A stretch of 64,000 bases of DNA, from positions 4,325,053 through 4,389,052 of the forward strand of contig NZ_OZ240249.1 in assembly GCF_965198245.1 (NCBI RefSeq). Reading direction: 5' to 3'. Numbering within the stretch: the stretch's first letter is position 1; the number at the start of each line of letters is the position of its first letter. Of this stretch, positions 50,939 through 59,910 are shown one piece after another. Both the position numbers and the translations under genes were made by a program. The DNA is from Poriferisodalis sp965198245. GTDB lineage: Bacteria; Actinomycetota; Acidimicrobiia; Acidimicrobiales; Poriferisodalaceae. The notes beneath the pieces were generated by a model that was not told where the DNA came from, did not search any database, and was given only the letters and a program-made list of their open reading frames with translations.

Positions 50939-52414
50939 GCCAGCTACGACGCCTATGCGGGCCAACAGCTCACGATCGGGTTCGAGACCGGGGACTTCAC
51001 GCCCACCGCGACGGTGCCGGTGTCGGGGCTGGCTGCGTCGGCGACCAAGTCGGGCACCACGGCGTCGTTGACGGTGACGCCGTCGCGCACCGGTGCGTTC
51101 AGCGTGACGTTGTCGTTCAGCCGCCCCTCGGGCAGCAGTGCGCGCTCGACGCGGTCCGCCACAGCGCGAGCGGCCGCAGCCGCCAGCACCGTCGTCCCAG
51201 TCAACTCGACCTGCCCGGCGGGTCAGAAGCCGAACCCGAATCCTCCGGCGGGGACGTGCGTTCTCAAGAGCGACGCTGAGCTGTTTGCCGAACGCGGGGC
51301 CAAGGGCCGCTATTACGTGACTCCCGCGCTCGTGGCGGGCACCAAGAAGGTGGCAGAGCAGTCGTTGGATGCCTATGTGGGCGAATGCGGTATGCGGCCG
51401 GGCCGGCTGGCGGCTGCCATGATGGCGATCGGGTTCTGGGAGACCCCGGTAACCGCGACAGCCTCTGACACGCTCTATAACGTCAGGAACGTCAAGCGTG
51501 ACCCGGCGCGGTCGCTGATGACGCTGTCACGGGGCGACTTCCACCAGTTCCGCGCCAAGGGCAAGAACGCGGTGCTGTACCCCGACAACCTCCAGATTGG
51601 CGACACCGACGCGGGGCTGCCCGTCCGGGCGTTCTGGCATCCCGGCGTGGGCTACTGGCAGTTAGACCTCTGGGAGACCACCAAGCACATGAACCACGCC
51701 GAGCGCGCCGACATCGAGCAGGGCGGCAGGAAGGTCGCGGACGTGTTGCGAGACGCGTACTGCGACAACGGCGGCGCGTCCGGTCTCAAGGCCAAGCTCA
51801 AGAACGAGTGGGAGGCATGCGTCGAAGTCATGACAGAGGCAGGTGAGAAATCGAATGTGTGCTATGAGACTGCTGCAACTCTGTACTTGGGCTTCGTGAC
51901 CGGCACCGGCGGCGAAGCGTTCTACGTGACCACCACCCACAACCTCGGCGATGACAGCGTCACCGGCGGCGCGCCGCTGATGGAGGACGGCTGCCGATGG
52001 GGCAGCACCGGAACGCCGTTCGACTGCTGGTTCTATGACACCGACAGCTACCAAGGCCACGCCGAGACCGGCCGAGCAAACGGCGACCGCAACCTCGCCA
52101 CCGCGATCAGCCCCTACGCCGCGCCGTTCATGTCATTCACCCACGAGAACAAGAAATATGCGGTGTTCCCCGAATCATTCACCGGCGGCACCATCACCCG
52201 CATGAAGTTCGTCAGTACTGCCAAGCTCGTGCGGGCCGAGCCGGACAACACTTGGAGCAGCGACGAGGACCCCAACGCCGTCGTGCTGCAGGTGAAGATC
52301 TGCCCGCGTCCGCCCGCCAGCCGGGTGTGTGCATGGACCGGCGCAGCAGACCCGAACTTCAAGAGCCGCATCCGCGCGGTCTACCCCGACGCCAATCCGA
52401 GCCGCGACCCATGA
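48698..52414 (+). CDS. Array unit E: intact large secreted modular protein
   Basis: 1238 residues and the only complete large gene. Residues 1–46: signal peptide ending SSAQA. 47–255: His/Cys/Asp-rich region with two 53-residue repeats. About 255–370: PPC-like domain 1 (CSVALGALGAGT…). About 370–620: three repeats starting VVISGLADAS, VEIDGLDHAS and similar. About 625–770: Thr/Pro linker and PPC-like domain 2 (DGCTSTRHPRKTATSTYQAR). The rest: beta-rich linker, then a C-terminal domain with GFWETP, ARSLMTLSRGD, FWHPGVGYWQLD, HAERADIEQGGRKVADVL and CRWGSTGTPFDCWFYDTD. The E / GxWQL / HAERADIxxGG order resembles lysozyme-like transglycosylases. ATG 48698; a GTG two codons upstream is possible. 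Confidence 0.85.
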   Translation: MGVSGSGAPRRGEGWRLWVRLVLAGGVLVGAWWLAEGLLGGSSAQAHDCVDRYGSGAFSYGEAEGANSGHGHFCGVRSTTPTTPTTAPPSNGGVSDPESLTPIDRSGQHSAPHSYWHANHADRSHCDDGDHYYHDRYTRARSCGGASSGSDACVSGSHRHTYSGSWCHPDHTAANGDCRTHRDDGTHEANPCPDDSADDDDDGDACVSGSHRHTYSGSWCHLDHTAANGDCRTHRDDGTHEANPCPDDDADDDGGGGCSVALGALGAGTVTRSGTWAAGCTSDNRGSAQVPYRAVRYTFSVAGAATATVGVSSSTDAYVYLTNADRSLSRHDNNSGAHSGDALLSAVSLAAASYTVEATTAAPRQDGAFTMTLTIADAPDPPPDVVISGLADASATPAAGAATAAASDTFGVTPAGAACSATPHGATVAPAAGASRTVTHTVAAGTTVTVTVTCTTSTSTATADARFTADAAPVPDVEIDGLDHASATPATDTTSAEVTETFTVTPAAARCSAQATPGTPQVAPATGTSRTVTLDVAAGTTVWVIVICNHHTNRDLAATRFTAHPTPTNTDTTTPPPTATPTPPTTTTPTANSDDCDTPLGALTAATPPTTGTLAATDGCTSTRHPRKTATSTYQARRHTFTLNSPGWVTITLESAATNTQRIDTYLVLLRGHTPDGTGTYITHNDDAQNAASHGLHWRDSRLVDVFLQPGHYTIEATTYHAHSTTNPTRTTGDYDLTVEATLTGLQASYDAYAGQQLTIGFETGDFTPTATVPVSGLAASATKSGTTASLTVTPSRTGAFSVTLSFSRPSGSSARSTRSATARAAAAASTVVPVNSTCPAGQKPNPNPPAGTCVLKSDAELFAERGAKGRYYVTPALVAGTKKVAEQSLDAYVGECGMRPGRLAAAMMAIGFWETPVTATASDTLYNVRNVKRDPARSLMTLSRGDFHQFRAKGKNAVLYPDNLQIGDTDAGLPVRAFWHPGVGYWQLDLWETTKHMNHAERADIEQGGRKVADVLRDAYCDNGGASGLKAKLKNEWEACVEVMTEAGEKSNVCYETAATLYLGFVTGTGGEAFYVTTTHNLGDDSVTGGAPLMEDGCRWGSTGTPFDCWFYDTDSYQGHAETGRANGDRNLATAISPYAAPFMSFTHENKKYAVFPESFTGGTITRMKFVSTAKLVRAEPDNTWSSDEDPNAVVLQVKICPRPPASRVCAWTGAADPNFKSRIRAVYPDANPSRDP
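49151..49468 (+). repeat. Two tandem 159-bp coding repeats (unit E)
   Basis: Same 53-residue repeats as in unit A, starting ACVSGSHRHTYSGSWCH. The two copies differ in one Pro/Leu and in the Asp run. Period 159 bp exactly. Confidence 0.85.
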
Positions 52415-53898
52415 GCGGCAGTGCCAGACAAGCCGTTGGCCGACGTGTGCTGTTGTGCTTCGCCGCTTCGGCTGTGCTCACCGCCGCGACGGCCGGCTGC
52501 ACGAACGCGCCGCCGCCTAGCGACGGCCGCGTGACGCCGGCTGGCATCGAGCCTGCGGCACCGAGCTTCGTCACGACCACGGCAATCGGGGCTGTCCCGG
52601 CGAGCACGGCACCGCGGCGGGAGCCCGAGGACACTGTCTCGGAGGCGTCCGAAATGTTCGAAACCCGCGAGATCGCGTTCGAAGAGATCGTCGTCCATGA
52701 GCGGCTGCGGGTGCCGCAGACCGACCAGGACACGAAGGGTGCCCTTTTCAGGTCTTACCGGGAGTCCCAACACAAGTTCGCGGGTGTCATCTTCGACGCA
52801 TGCCAGTTCGAGGATGCGTTCGTGGGATTGCACCGTAGACACCCCGATTCCCGTGACGGCGAACCGACCCGCAGTCAGCGGGATGAGGTCGACTTCTACC
52901 GCTACCGGTTGGGCTGCCCCGGGTGGACTGCGTACAATCAGCCACTGTGGGGTCAGGTCGTGCATCGGTGGTTCACGTTCGACACATTCGGCAGCGAGAG
53001 CCCTTCTTTTGCCAGCCACGATGAAGCGGTCGAGTGGTACGAGCAGGGGTCTGCTGTTCGGCACAAATTGCACGCCGACACGCTGCCGCCTTTCTCGGGG
53101 CCATTGGGGTTCCGCAGTACGCAGTTCTCGTCGTTTGCGAGCACTGATGAGTACGTGATTCGGTATGCGCCGGTTGATGCGCCTGTCGATGAGGTGGGGG
53201 TTGTGCCTGGTTCGGTGTCGGTGGTCGACGGTGTGCTGCGCGGTCTGGTTCGGAACTGGTCGCGCACCCTGTGGGCGTACGGCGTGAACGTGCGCGCGGA
53301 CGGCCGTTCGTGGTTGTGGCCGTTGTCGGTCCAGCCGGGCGAGGTCGCGCCGTTCGAGTTCGAGGACTGGGACGGTCCCGGGGATCCGGCGGGGATCGGG
53401 TTCGAGGTGGCCGCGGAGTTCTCCAACGACGCGGACCTGTCGCGCAGCTTCGAGTTCCTGCAGCAGTTTGAGAGCACTTATGGGCCGCGTGAGGAGTTCT
53501 CGGGGTGGCTGCCCGCGGAGATCGAGGGCGAGTTGGCTCTCGATGCTGCTACGGCGTTGACCGTCGCCTTGGATCCGATGAGTCGCGAATTCGAGGTTTC
53601 GCATCCGAGCCTGGGCGGGCGGTGGGCGCCGGGTGTGGTCGAGAGCTTACGGGGCTTTGTTGCTCATGTCGACCCCGACGGGCGTCTGGTGGAGCTCAGC
53701 GCGCTCACGCCTTTTCACTCCCCGGGTCACTCCTACCGCGGCAGGACCGACAACGGCCCGCTGGTGGTGATGCGCTCCTATCCCCCCCTCGAGGCGAAAC
53801 TCGGCGACCCGCCGCCGTATGTGAATTTCGCGTTCGCGCTGTGGCCCGACACCGACTGGATGTTCTGGATCGGCGGCGTACACCCGCCGCCGGGTTGA
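52411..53898 (+). CDS. Array unit E lipoprotein
   Basis: 495 residues. Lipobox TAATAGC, Thr/Pro/Ala linker, then a domain containing FAGVIFDACQFEDAFVGLHR and, near residue 300, VVDGVLRGLVRNWSRTLWAY with WPLSVQPGEVAPFEFEDWDG. C-terminus WMFWIGGVHPPPG. The ATG overlaps the large gene stop by four bases. It belongs with lipoprotein F more than A or C, so two lipoprotein subtypes exist. Function unknown. Confidence 0.85.
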   Translation: MSGSARQAVGRRVLLCFAASAVLTAATAGCTNAPPPSDGRVTPAGIEPAAPSFVTTTAIGAVPASTAPRREPEDTVSEASEMFETREIAFEEIVVHERLRVPQTDQDTKGALFRSYRESQHKFAGVIFDACQFEDAFVGLHRRHPDSRDGEPTRSQRDEVDFYRYRLGCPGWTAYNQPLWGQVVHRWFTFDTFGSESPSFASHDEAVEWYEQGSAVRHKLHADTLPPFSGPLGFRSTQFSSFASTDEYVIRYAPVDAPVDEVGVVPGSVSVVDGVLRGLVRNWSRTLWAYGVNVRADGRSWLWPLSVQPGEVAPFEFEDWDGPGDPAGIGFEVAAEFSNDADLSRSFEFLQQFESTYGPREEFSGWLPAEIEGELALDAATALTVALDPMSREFEVSHPSLGGRWAPGVVESLRGFVAHVDPDGRLVELSALTPFHSPGHSYRGRTDNGPLVVMRSYPPLEAKLGDPPPYVNFAFALWPDTDWMFWIGGVHPPPG

Positions 53899-53908
53899 CC
53901 TGGGCGCG

Positions 53909-55858
53909 ATGGTCGGGGCCGCCTTACGGTGCGCGGCGACTGCGGCGGGGGGCTGTGTCGACGCGTTGGGCGCGGTCGCCAGCGGGCAGGCCCCGCCGAG
54001 GGCGGGCACGATTAGCGCCGACGGCGACTGCACCTCTGTGCGTCGCCGTCATCCCCGCAGCGTCGGGGTCCGCACCTACTACGCGCGCTGGCACACCTTC
54101 AGTGTCGACAGTCCGGGCTGGGTGACCATCACGCTGGAGTCCTCGGCGTCCAACAGCCGCCACCTCGACCCGTTCCTGGTCCTGCTGCGGGGCCACGAAA
54201 CTGACGGGTCCGGCGCTCATATCGCTCACAACGACGACCACCGCTCCGGCTATGACACCCACCGGCTGAACAGCCGTCTGGTCGACGTGTTCCTCCAGCC
54301 CGGCGACTACACCATCGAAGCCATCACCTACAGCCAGAACCGAACCGGCAACTACACCTTGACCGTCGAAGCGACCTTCACCGGCCTGCAAGCCAGCTAC
54401 GACGCGACAGTGGGCCGCGAACTGCGGATCGACTTCGACCTCGGCAACCACGAAGCCACTGCCACCGCATCGCATGCTGACTTCGGTGTCACGGCACAAC
54501 GTGCCGGCACTACCGGCACGCTGCTGGTGGTGCCTGACAGCACCAACGCTCGCACCGTCACTTTGTCGTTCGCCAGGGCTGGCGCAAGCGGCGGCGCAGC
54601 CCAGCAGTCGGCCAATGGGGCTCAGGATGCCGCGGGTCAGTCCACGCAACTCAGCTTTGTGTCGTCCTGCGGCACCGACCAGACCGAGGACCTCGAGACC
54701 GGCGCCTGCATATGGGACGAGGCTGAACTGCTGAAGCGCAGAGATGCCCGGTATTCCGTGGGTCCGGCACTGCTCAGGGGCGCCATTCGGGTCGCTAGGC
54801 GCACAATGAGTGAATACAGCGGCGAGTGCGACATGACCCCCACGCGACTTGCCGCGTTGATGCTGGCGATCGGAATCTATGAGACCAACCCCATCGGTAG
54901 CCGGAGTGTGGCGCGGTCGCTGATGTTCTTGTCACGCGTGGACCGACCGACAAAGGCGTATCCCAATGATCAACGCTCCAACACCGGGGTTCGAGCGTTC
55001 TGGCATCCGGGCGTCGGCTACTGGCAGCTCGACTGGTGGCCCAACGAGCTCAACCACGCTGAACGAGCGGATGTTGATCGCGGCGGCAATGCAGTTGCGA
55101 AGCACCTGCGCAGGAGCTACTGCGACGGGGATCTGAAGACCCTCAAGAACAACCTCCTGAGCGGTGCGTGGAACGGGTGCATTCCCGATGCCCAAAAGAA
55201 CGCGAACGGGAACTGGATCAAGGATTCCAGTGGCTTGATTATCGGAACTCACAAGTGCTTCAACACCCACAACGACATTTATCTCGGTGGCGACTTAGGG
55301 GATTCGGCATACCAAGGCATTGAGAGTTTGTGGATCAACACCAGCGGCAACGAGGGTCTCACCGACAATAAGGGCGGAGTGCAGGAACTGAAATGCCGCT
55401 GGGGGACCGCAGGAGCCGAGTTCGGATGCTGGCTGTATGACACGGACAATCCCGAGGGTTTCATCTCCCGCGCTTTCCTCACGGGCGTCTGGACCGGGGA
55501 TCACAAACGCAGCCCGCTGGCGGCACCATTCATCTCGTTCACCGACGAAGACGACGATGGGAACAAGAAACGGTTTGCGGTGTTCCCGGAGTCGTTTGCA
55601 GGGGGCTCGGTGACGTGGTTCAAGCATGTGCCTGTGGGCAGCGGAGCGAATTACCGCGTGCGCAAGGCACCAGGGAATACGTGGAACCAAGACACATACG
55701 ACATCGACGCTGACGGCGATCGTGACGAGTTGAGGGTCAAGGATTGCACCCAGCAGCCAGGAACAGGGCCGACGCCGGAGTGTCCGTGGGTTGATGTCGC
55801 CGCCTCGGACTTCAAGACGGCGATTCGGAGAAGGTACCCTGATCAGCCCGGCGATTAG
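53909..55858 (+). CDS. Array unit F: large modular protein, N-terminally shortened
   Basis: 649 residues beginning inside PPC-like domain 2 (CVDALGAVASG, TFSVDSPGWVTITLESSASN). There is no signal peptide, metal-rich region, PPC-like domain 1 or Ig-like repeats. The C-terminal domain is complete: GIYETNPIG, VARSLMFLSRVD, FWHPGVGYWQLDWW, HAERADVDRGGNAVAKHL, CWLYDTDNPEGF. It starts 10 bases after lipoprotein E. Without a signal peptide its export is doubtful; a deletion probably joined it to unit E. Confidence 0.75.
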   Translation: MVGAALRCAATAAGGCVDALGAVASGQAPPRAGTISADGDCTSVRRRHPRSVGVRTYYARWHTFSVDSPGWVTITLESSASNSRHLDPFLVLLRGHETDGSGAHIAHNDDHRSGYDTHRLNSRLVDVFLQPGDYTIEAITYSQNRTGNYTLTVEATFTGLQASYDATVGRELRIDFDLGNHEATATASHADFGVTAQRAGTTGTLLVVPDSTNARTVTLSFARAGASGGAAQQSANGAQDAAGQSTQLSFVSSCGTDQTEDLETGACIWDEAELLKRRDARYSVGPALLRGAIRVARRTMSEYSGECDMTPTRLAALMLAIGIYETNPIGSRSVARSLMFLSRVDRPTKAYPNDQRSNTGVRAFWHPGVGYWQLDWWPNELNHAERADVDRGGNAVAKHLRRSYCDGDLKTLKNNLLSGAWNGCIPDAQKNANGNWIKDSSGLIIGTHKCFNTHNDIYLGGDLGDSAYQGIESLWINTSGNEGLTDNKGGVQELKCRWGTAGAEFGCWLYDTDNPEGFISRAFLTGVWTGDHKRSPLAAPFISFTDEDDDGNKKRFAVFPESFAGGSVTWFKHVPVGSGANYRVRKAPGNTWNQDTYDIDADGDRDELRVKDCTQQPGTGPTPECPWVDVAASDFKTAIRRRYPDQPGD

Positions 55859-55874
55859 AGGCGACGTTGGCGGC

Positions 55875-57323
55875 ATGCACTATGGCGCTCGGGTGCGCAG
55901 TACCGCAGCATGCGCACTGTCATTCATCGCGTTTGTCGCCATGGGGTCAGCGAGCTGCTCGACTGATGCACTACCCAGCGATGCCTCAGCGCCGGATGCC
56001 GAACGTTCAATAGCGCAGTCCGAGTCGTTACCGAGGCTGACCACACCCACGGCAGTAGCCGTTTCGGCCGCGCCGACGGCTCCTGCCACGACTGTCGTGC
56101 CGACGACGAGCACGTGGGTGGTCTTCAAGGAGGTTGAGGAGCCTCCTCAGCCGGCGGCGCACGCCAGCGTGCGGTTCCCCCAGACGGATGGTGACGTCGC
56201 GGGCGCGATGTACTGGTACCAAGGCTCAAGCGGTCTTCCTGGGCAGCCGCCAAGGCCCTTCGAGCACGCTGGCGTGGTGTTCGACCGGTGTCGGGTGCAG
56301 GACGCGTTCCTCAGCCGACACCTTCGCTACCCCGACACAGACGAAGAGTTGATGGAGTACCAGCGAGATTGGTTTCTCTCTGAGGGAAGGACTGACTGCC
56401 GCGGCGTGGAGTTGGCAGCGGCGCGACCGCTGCTGGGTTTCGACGAGTTCCGGTACTTCACCTACAGCGACGACGGAAGCCCGAGCCCATATGTGGCTTC
56501 GTCGCAGGAAGCGTTGGAATGGTACGAGGACCGCTCCGATGGCTTCCGAGCGGCATCGGTGAACTCGATTCCCGCCGGCATGATGCCGGCGGGATCGTTC
56601 GGCGGCTTCGACGGGTCGGTACCCCGTATCGAGTACTCAGATACGGGTGACCCGCGTGATGAGGTGCGAGTTCTGCTGGAGACGGTCGCCGTTGGCGACG
56701 ATGGTGTGCTGCGGGGTCTGGTGCGGAACTGGTCCCGCACTCTTTGGGCGTACGGGACGATCGTGGGTGCGGGGGACGGTGAATGGGCGTGGCCGCTCTC
56801 GGTCCAGCCTGGCGAGACGGCGCCGTTCGAGATCGAGGATTGGGATGGCCCGGGCGATGCGACGCTGATCGAATTCTCCATACATGCGGAGATGTCCAAC
56901 GATGCGGATCTCTCGCGAGCATGGTGGGGATCGTGGGATTGGCAGTACTTCGACTACGCATCTGACTCCGGCGAGTCCGACCCGGAGTTTGACCGCTATG
57001 CCTTCGGCAGGTTGGATCCGATCTCGCACCCGCGCCGTGACGCTGCGTGGGCACCAGGGCTGGTGCTGGACTTGGCCGTGTATTGGGCCGAGTTGAACTC
57101 GGAGGGTGCCGTTGTCGACGTGGAGGAGGTCGGATTCCACGAGTCAGGTCCGGTCAGGGATACTCCCGGCGAAGTCCATCTAGATGGTCCGCCGCTCGTG
57201 CGGCACTACTACCCGGGAACAGAATTCTGGATTACCGAGGTGTCCTTTCTCGTGGACTATGCCTCGTCTCCGTATCCCCGGATGGCGTGGATCGGGATGC
57301 CGCACATTTCGGCAGGCCGATGA
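55875..57323 (+). CDS. Array unit F lipoprotein
   Basis: 482 residues. Lipobox GSASC at about residue 25, then a Thr/Pro/Ala linker and domains similar to lipoprotein E: FEHAGVVFDRCRVQDAFLSRH, DGVLRGLVRNWSRTLWAYG and WPLSVQPGETAPFEIEDWDG. C-terminus MAWIGMPHISAGR. The start lies 16 bases after the unit F large gene and its stop overlaps the next ATG by four bases. Confidence 0.85.
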   Translation: MHYGARVRSTAACALSFIAFVAMGSASCSTDALPSDASAPDAERSIAQSESLPRLTTPTAVAVSAAPTAPATTVVPTTSTWVVFKEVEEPPQPAAHASVRFPQTDGDVAGAMYWYQGSSGLPGQPPRPFEHAGVVFDRCRVQDAFLSRHLRYPDTDEELMEYQRDWFLSEGRTDCRGVELAAARPLLGFDEFRYFTYSDDGSPSPYVASSQEALEWYEDRSDGFRAASVNSIPAGMMPAGSFGGFDGSVPRIEYSDTGDPRDEVRVLLETVAVGDDGVLRGLVRNWSRTLWAYGTIVGAGDGEWAWPLSVQPGETAPFEIEDWDGPGDATLIEFSIHAEMSNDADLSRAWWGSWDWQYFDYASDSGESDPEFDRYAFGRLDPISHPRRDAAWAPGLVLDLAVYWAELNSEGAVVDVEEVGFHESGPVRDTPGEVHLDGPPLVRHYYPGTEFWITEVSFLVDYASSPYPRMAWIGMPHISAGR

Positions 57324-58609
57324 AACCCATAGTTGGTTCAGGCCTCTGGGCTCGTCGTGCGCCGTCGGGTCGTGCAAGCATTCGTCGGTGGCATTGGTGG
57401 CTCGGCGTGTCGTTGCTGGTTTGGGTTGGCTTGGGATGCACTGAGGATGCTGAGCCGGATGCTGGTGTGCCTGCCCGGGACGCTGTCACGTCGCTAACAG
57501 AGCCGGAGGAGGTGCCTTCGGCGGCGGCGCCAGACAGGTCGGCAGCAGCGCCGGTGGTGTTGCGTCCCGGTGAGAGTGTTGGCGTGTCCCTGGGTGTGGG
57601 GGTGCGGTCTGATGACTTGTTCCGGGCCGAAGTGCTGGGGTTGTTGTTGGAGGAGCTGGGCTATGTGGTTTCTGACCCCGCGGAGTTGGTGACCCGCGCC
57701 AATTTGGCGTACTTGTACCTAGCCGAGGGCGAGTTCGACGTGTGGGTTGGTGCGCGGCTGCCTGCCGATCAGGTGTGGCTGGACGGTGAGCGGTTCGACG
57801 GGACTTCGGTGGGCGCTTCGATGAGCGTGCTGGGAGGTGAGTCGCCGGCAGTGGGCGTGTTCGGCTGGCTCATCAGCAAGACGTTCGCCGACGAGCACGG
57901 CGTGTTCACGCTGGATGACCTGGATCGTGACCCGGCGGCGCTGGCCGCGTTTGATGCCGTTGATGCGGTGCCGGGCAATGGCAAGGCGGAGATCTTGTCG
58001 TGGCCTGAGCTGGGCATAGCCGCTCAGGTGGTGGCGTCGCAGATCGCCTTTTCGGGTTGGGACAACATCGCTCAGCTCAATGTCGGGTACGTTGAGCGGT
58101 TCGAGATGGCTGTGGATGCAGTCGCCCGTGGGGTGCCGATGATCGCTGCAGCAGGGGATCCATCGCAGTTGGCGGCGAAGCTGCGTCCGGGCGTCGAGGT
58201 GTATTGGCTGGGGGTGGAACAGATACTGGACGGCTCGAACCCTCTCGGCCAATCCGGTGGTGAGCTGTACTCGCAGGTCACCCGTGGTGTCAATGGCGAC
58301 GGGGGGCACGCACCGTTCGGCATCGAGGTCTGCCCGGCAGCGAGAGATCACTCTCTCGGCTTGTGCCCGCTTGGCTGGGATGCGGGTGAGCTGCGGGTCG
58401 CGGCGAATGCGGAATTCGCTACGGCGAATCCGGCCGCGGTCGCACTGCTGGACGCTGTGGTGGTGCCGACGGTCGACATCTCGCAGGCGCTGGTACGTGA
58501 GGCTGAGGGTGACTTGCCGTCGGTGCTGGCCGCAGAGTGGATCGCTGCCAATCGTGCATCGGTTGATGAATGGCTGGCCGCCGCGCGCGCAGCGGCTTCT
58601 CGCGCGTAG
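57320..58609 (+). CDS. Betaine/choline-type ABC transporter substrate-binding lipoprotein
   Basis: 429 residues resembling the OpuAC/ProX class. Lipobox WVGLGC. The binding-protein fold is seen in LLLEELGYVV, YLAEGEFDVWVGARLP and VARGVPMIAAAGDPSQLAAK followed by VEVYWLGVEQ. ABC permease and ATPase genes are absent nearby. It is coupled to lipoprotein F by an ATGA overlap, so its role may be linked to the array, for example sensing an osmolyte at the cell surface. Substrate cannot be read. Confidence 0.75.
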   Translation: MKPIVGSGLWARRAPSGRASIRRWHWWLGVSLLVWVGLGCTEDAEPDAGVPARDAVTSLTEPEEVPSAAAPDRSAAAPVVLRPGESVGVSLGVGVRSDDLFRAEVLGLLLEELGYVVSDPAELVTRANLAYLYLAEGEFDVWVGARLPADQVWLDGERFDGTSVGASMSVLGGESPAVGVFGWLISKTFADEHGVFTLDDLDRDPAALAAFDAVDAVPGNGKAEILSWPELGIAAQVVASQIAFSGWDNIAQLNVGYVERFEMAVDAVARGVPMIAAAGDPSQLAAKLRPGVEVYWLGVEQILDGSNPLGQSGGELYSQVTRGVNGDGGHAPFGIEVCPAARDHSLGLCPLGWDAGELRVAANAEFATANPAAVALLDAVVVPTVDISQALVREAEGDLPSVLAAEWIAANRASVDEWLAAARAAASRA

Positions 58610-58827
58610 CTAGGTCTGAAACTGACGGAGGTTGATGCTCCTATGTGTGTCAAGTGGTGAGTTGGTCGAGGTGTTGTTGGTAGCGGTGGGCGAGGTCCCG
58701 GTTGTGGCGGGTGCCTCGTCTGTGTTGCGGCTGACTTTGTGTCGCTGTTTGTGGTTGGTTTCAGCCAGCATGGGAGGGTGAGGTGTGTCTGACTCTTCCG
58801 CGGAGTTTGGCTGGGTAATGAACCAAG

Positions 58828-59910
58828 TCATGCTGTGTTCTCGGGGTTGTTGTTGGTGGTCCGGCGGTTGTGGTCGAGCCGTCGTGATCGGGCTCGTTGG
58901 AGGCCTTGCCGGCGGGCCTCGCGGATCGGTTCTCCTCGTTGGCGGTGTTCGTCGTCGGGGGTGACGTAGCCGATCGCTTCGTGCAGCCGGACTTCGTTGT
59001 AGTCGATCCGGATGCGTGCCAGCTCTGTGTCGAGCAGCGCCGGGTCGGTGATGTCGTTGAGGTGGGGCCATTCGTGGGTGATGTGGCTGAAGAAGCTCTC
59101 GATCCAGGCTTGGTCGGTGGGTGTGCGGGGTCGGCCGTGGGTGTTGGGCGATGGCCGTCCTCGCCATGTAGGCGCGGGTGTCGTGGCTGGTCATGGCCGG
59201 GCCGTTGTCGGACACGGCGAGCAGGATCGGCCGGTCGGGGTCGTCGATGTCGAGATCGAGGCGGCCCTCGGTGAGCAGCTCGTCGAGATCCTGGGCGAGC
59301 AAGGCCTGGTCGAACACGACACGCACTTGGGTGGAGGTCTCCTCGGTCGAGACCAGGGTGGTGATCCAGTAGCGCGAGACCACGTCGACGATGGCGAACA
59401 CGCAGCGCCGGGCCTGCCCGAAGTGGGTGACGTCCCAGATCCAGATCCTGTTCGGTTCCCAGACCAGCCAGTGCGGCCACGGCGTGCGGGGCCGCCGTGG
59501 TGTCGGCGGCTGTTGGGGCAGCACAAGCCCGTGGGCAGCCAGAACACGCCGCAACGTCGAGGGGGCCACCCACACCCGGCCCACATAGGAACCGCGATGG
59601 GCGAGCTTGCGGTGCGACCGGTCGACCGGTCCCCACTCCTCAGCGACAGCGAGGACCTCCGCGACCTCGTCGGCCAGCAAGGCATGCACCGGCGCGCCGC
59701 CCGGGGCGAGGTCCTCGAGCGTGCCCAGCTCGCGTCGGCGGGCCCGCCAGCGGTGCACCCGGCCCTCGGAGACCTGCCACACACCGGTGGCCCATGTGTG
59801 CCAGAACCCGGCGGCAACGGCGTCGTCGACGGTCTTGCCGACCAGCTCTTTGGCCTCGGCGGGGACTCTCGCCGGGACCGGTCCGTTCAGTCCCAGCCGG
59901 ATTTTCCCCG
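58828..59910 (-). pseudogene. IS3-type orfB (DDE transposase) with frameshift
   Basis: Integrase-type catalytic domain: first Asp in RIWIWDVTHFGQ, second in LAVSDNGPAMTSHD, Glu in QAWIESFFSHITHEWP. The last part reads in a different frame from the first two motifs: the break lies near 59139–59141, where one extra base in a G run (plus strand) explains it. The frame ends at 58828 (…NNPENTA). The transposase is therefore probably inactive, unless the extra base is a sequencing error. Confidence 0.8.

Noticed and set aside
49312..51279. A 655-codon frame rich in Arg and His inside unit E
   Set aside because: It is the shifted frame of the large gene; its composition is a by-product of GC-rich codons.
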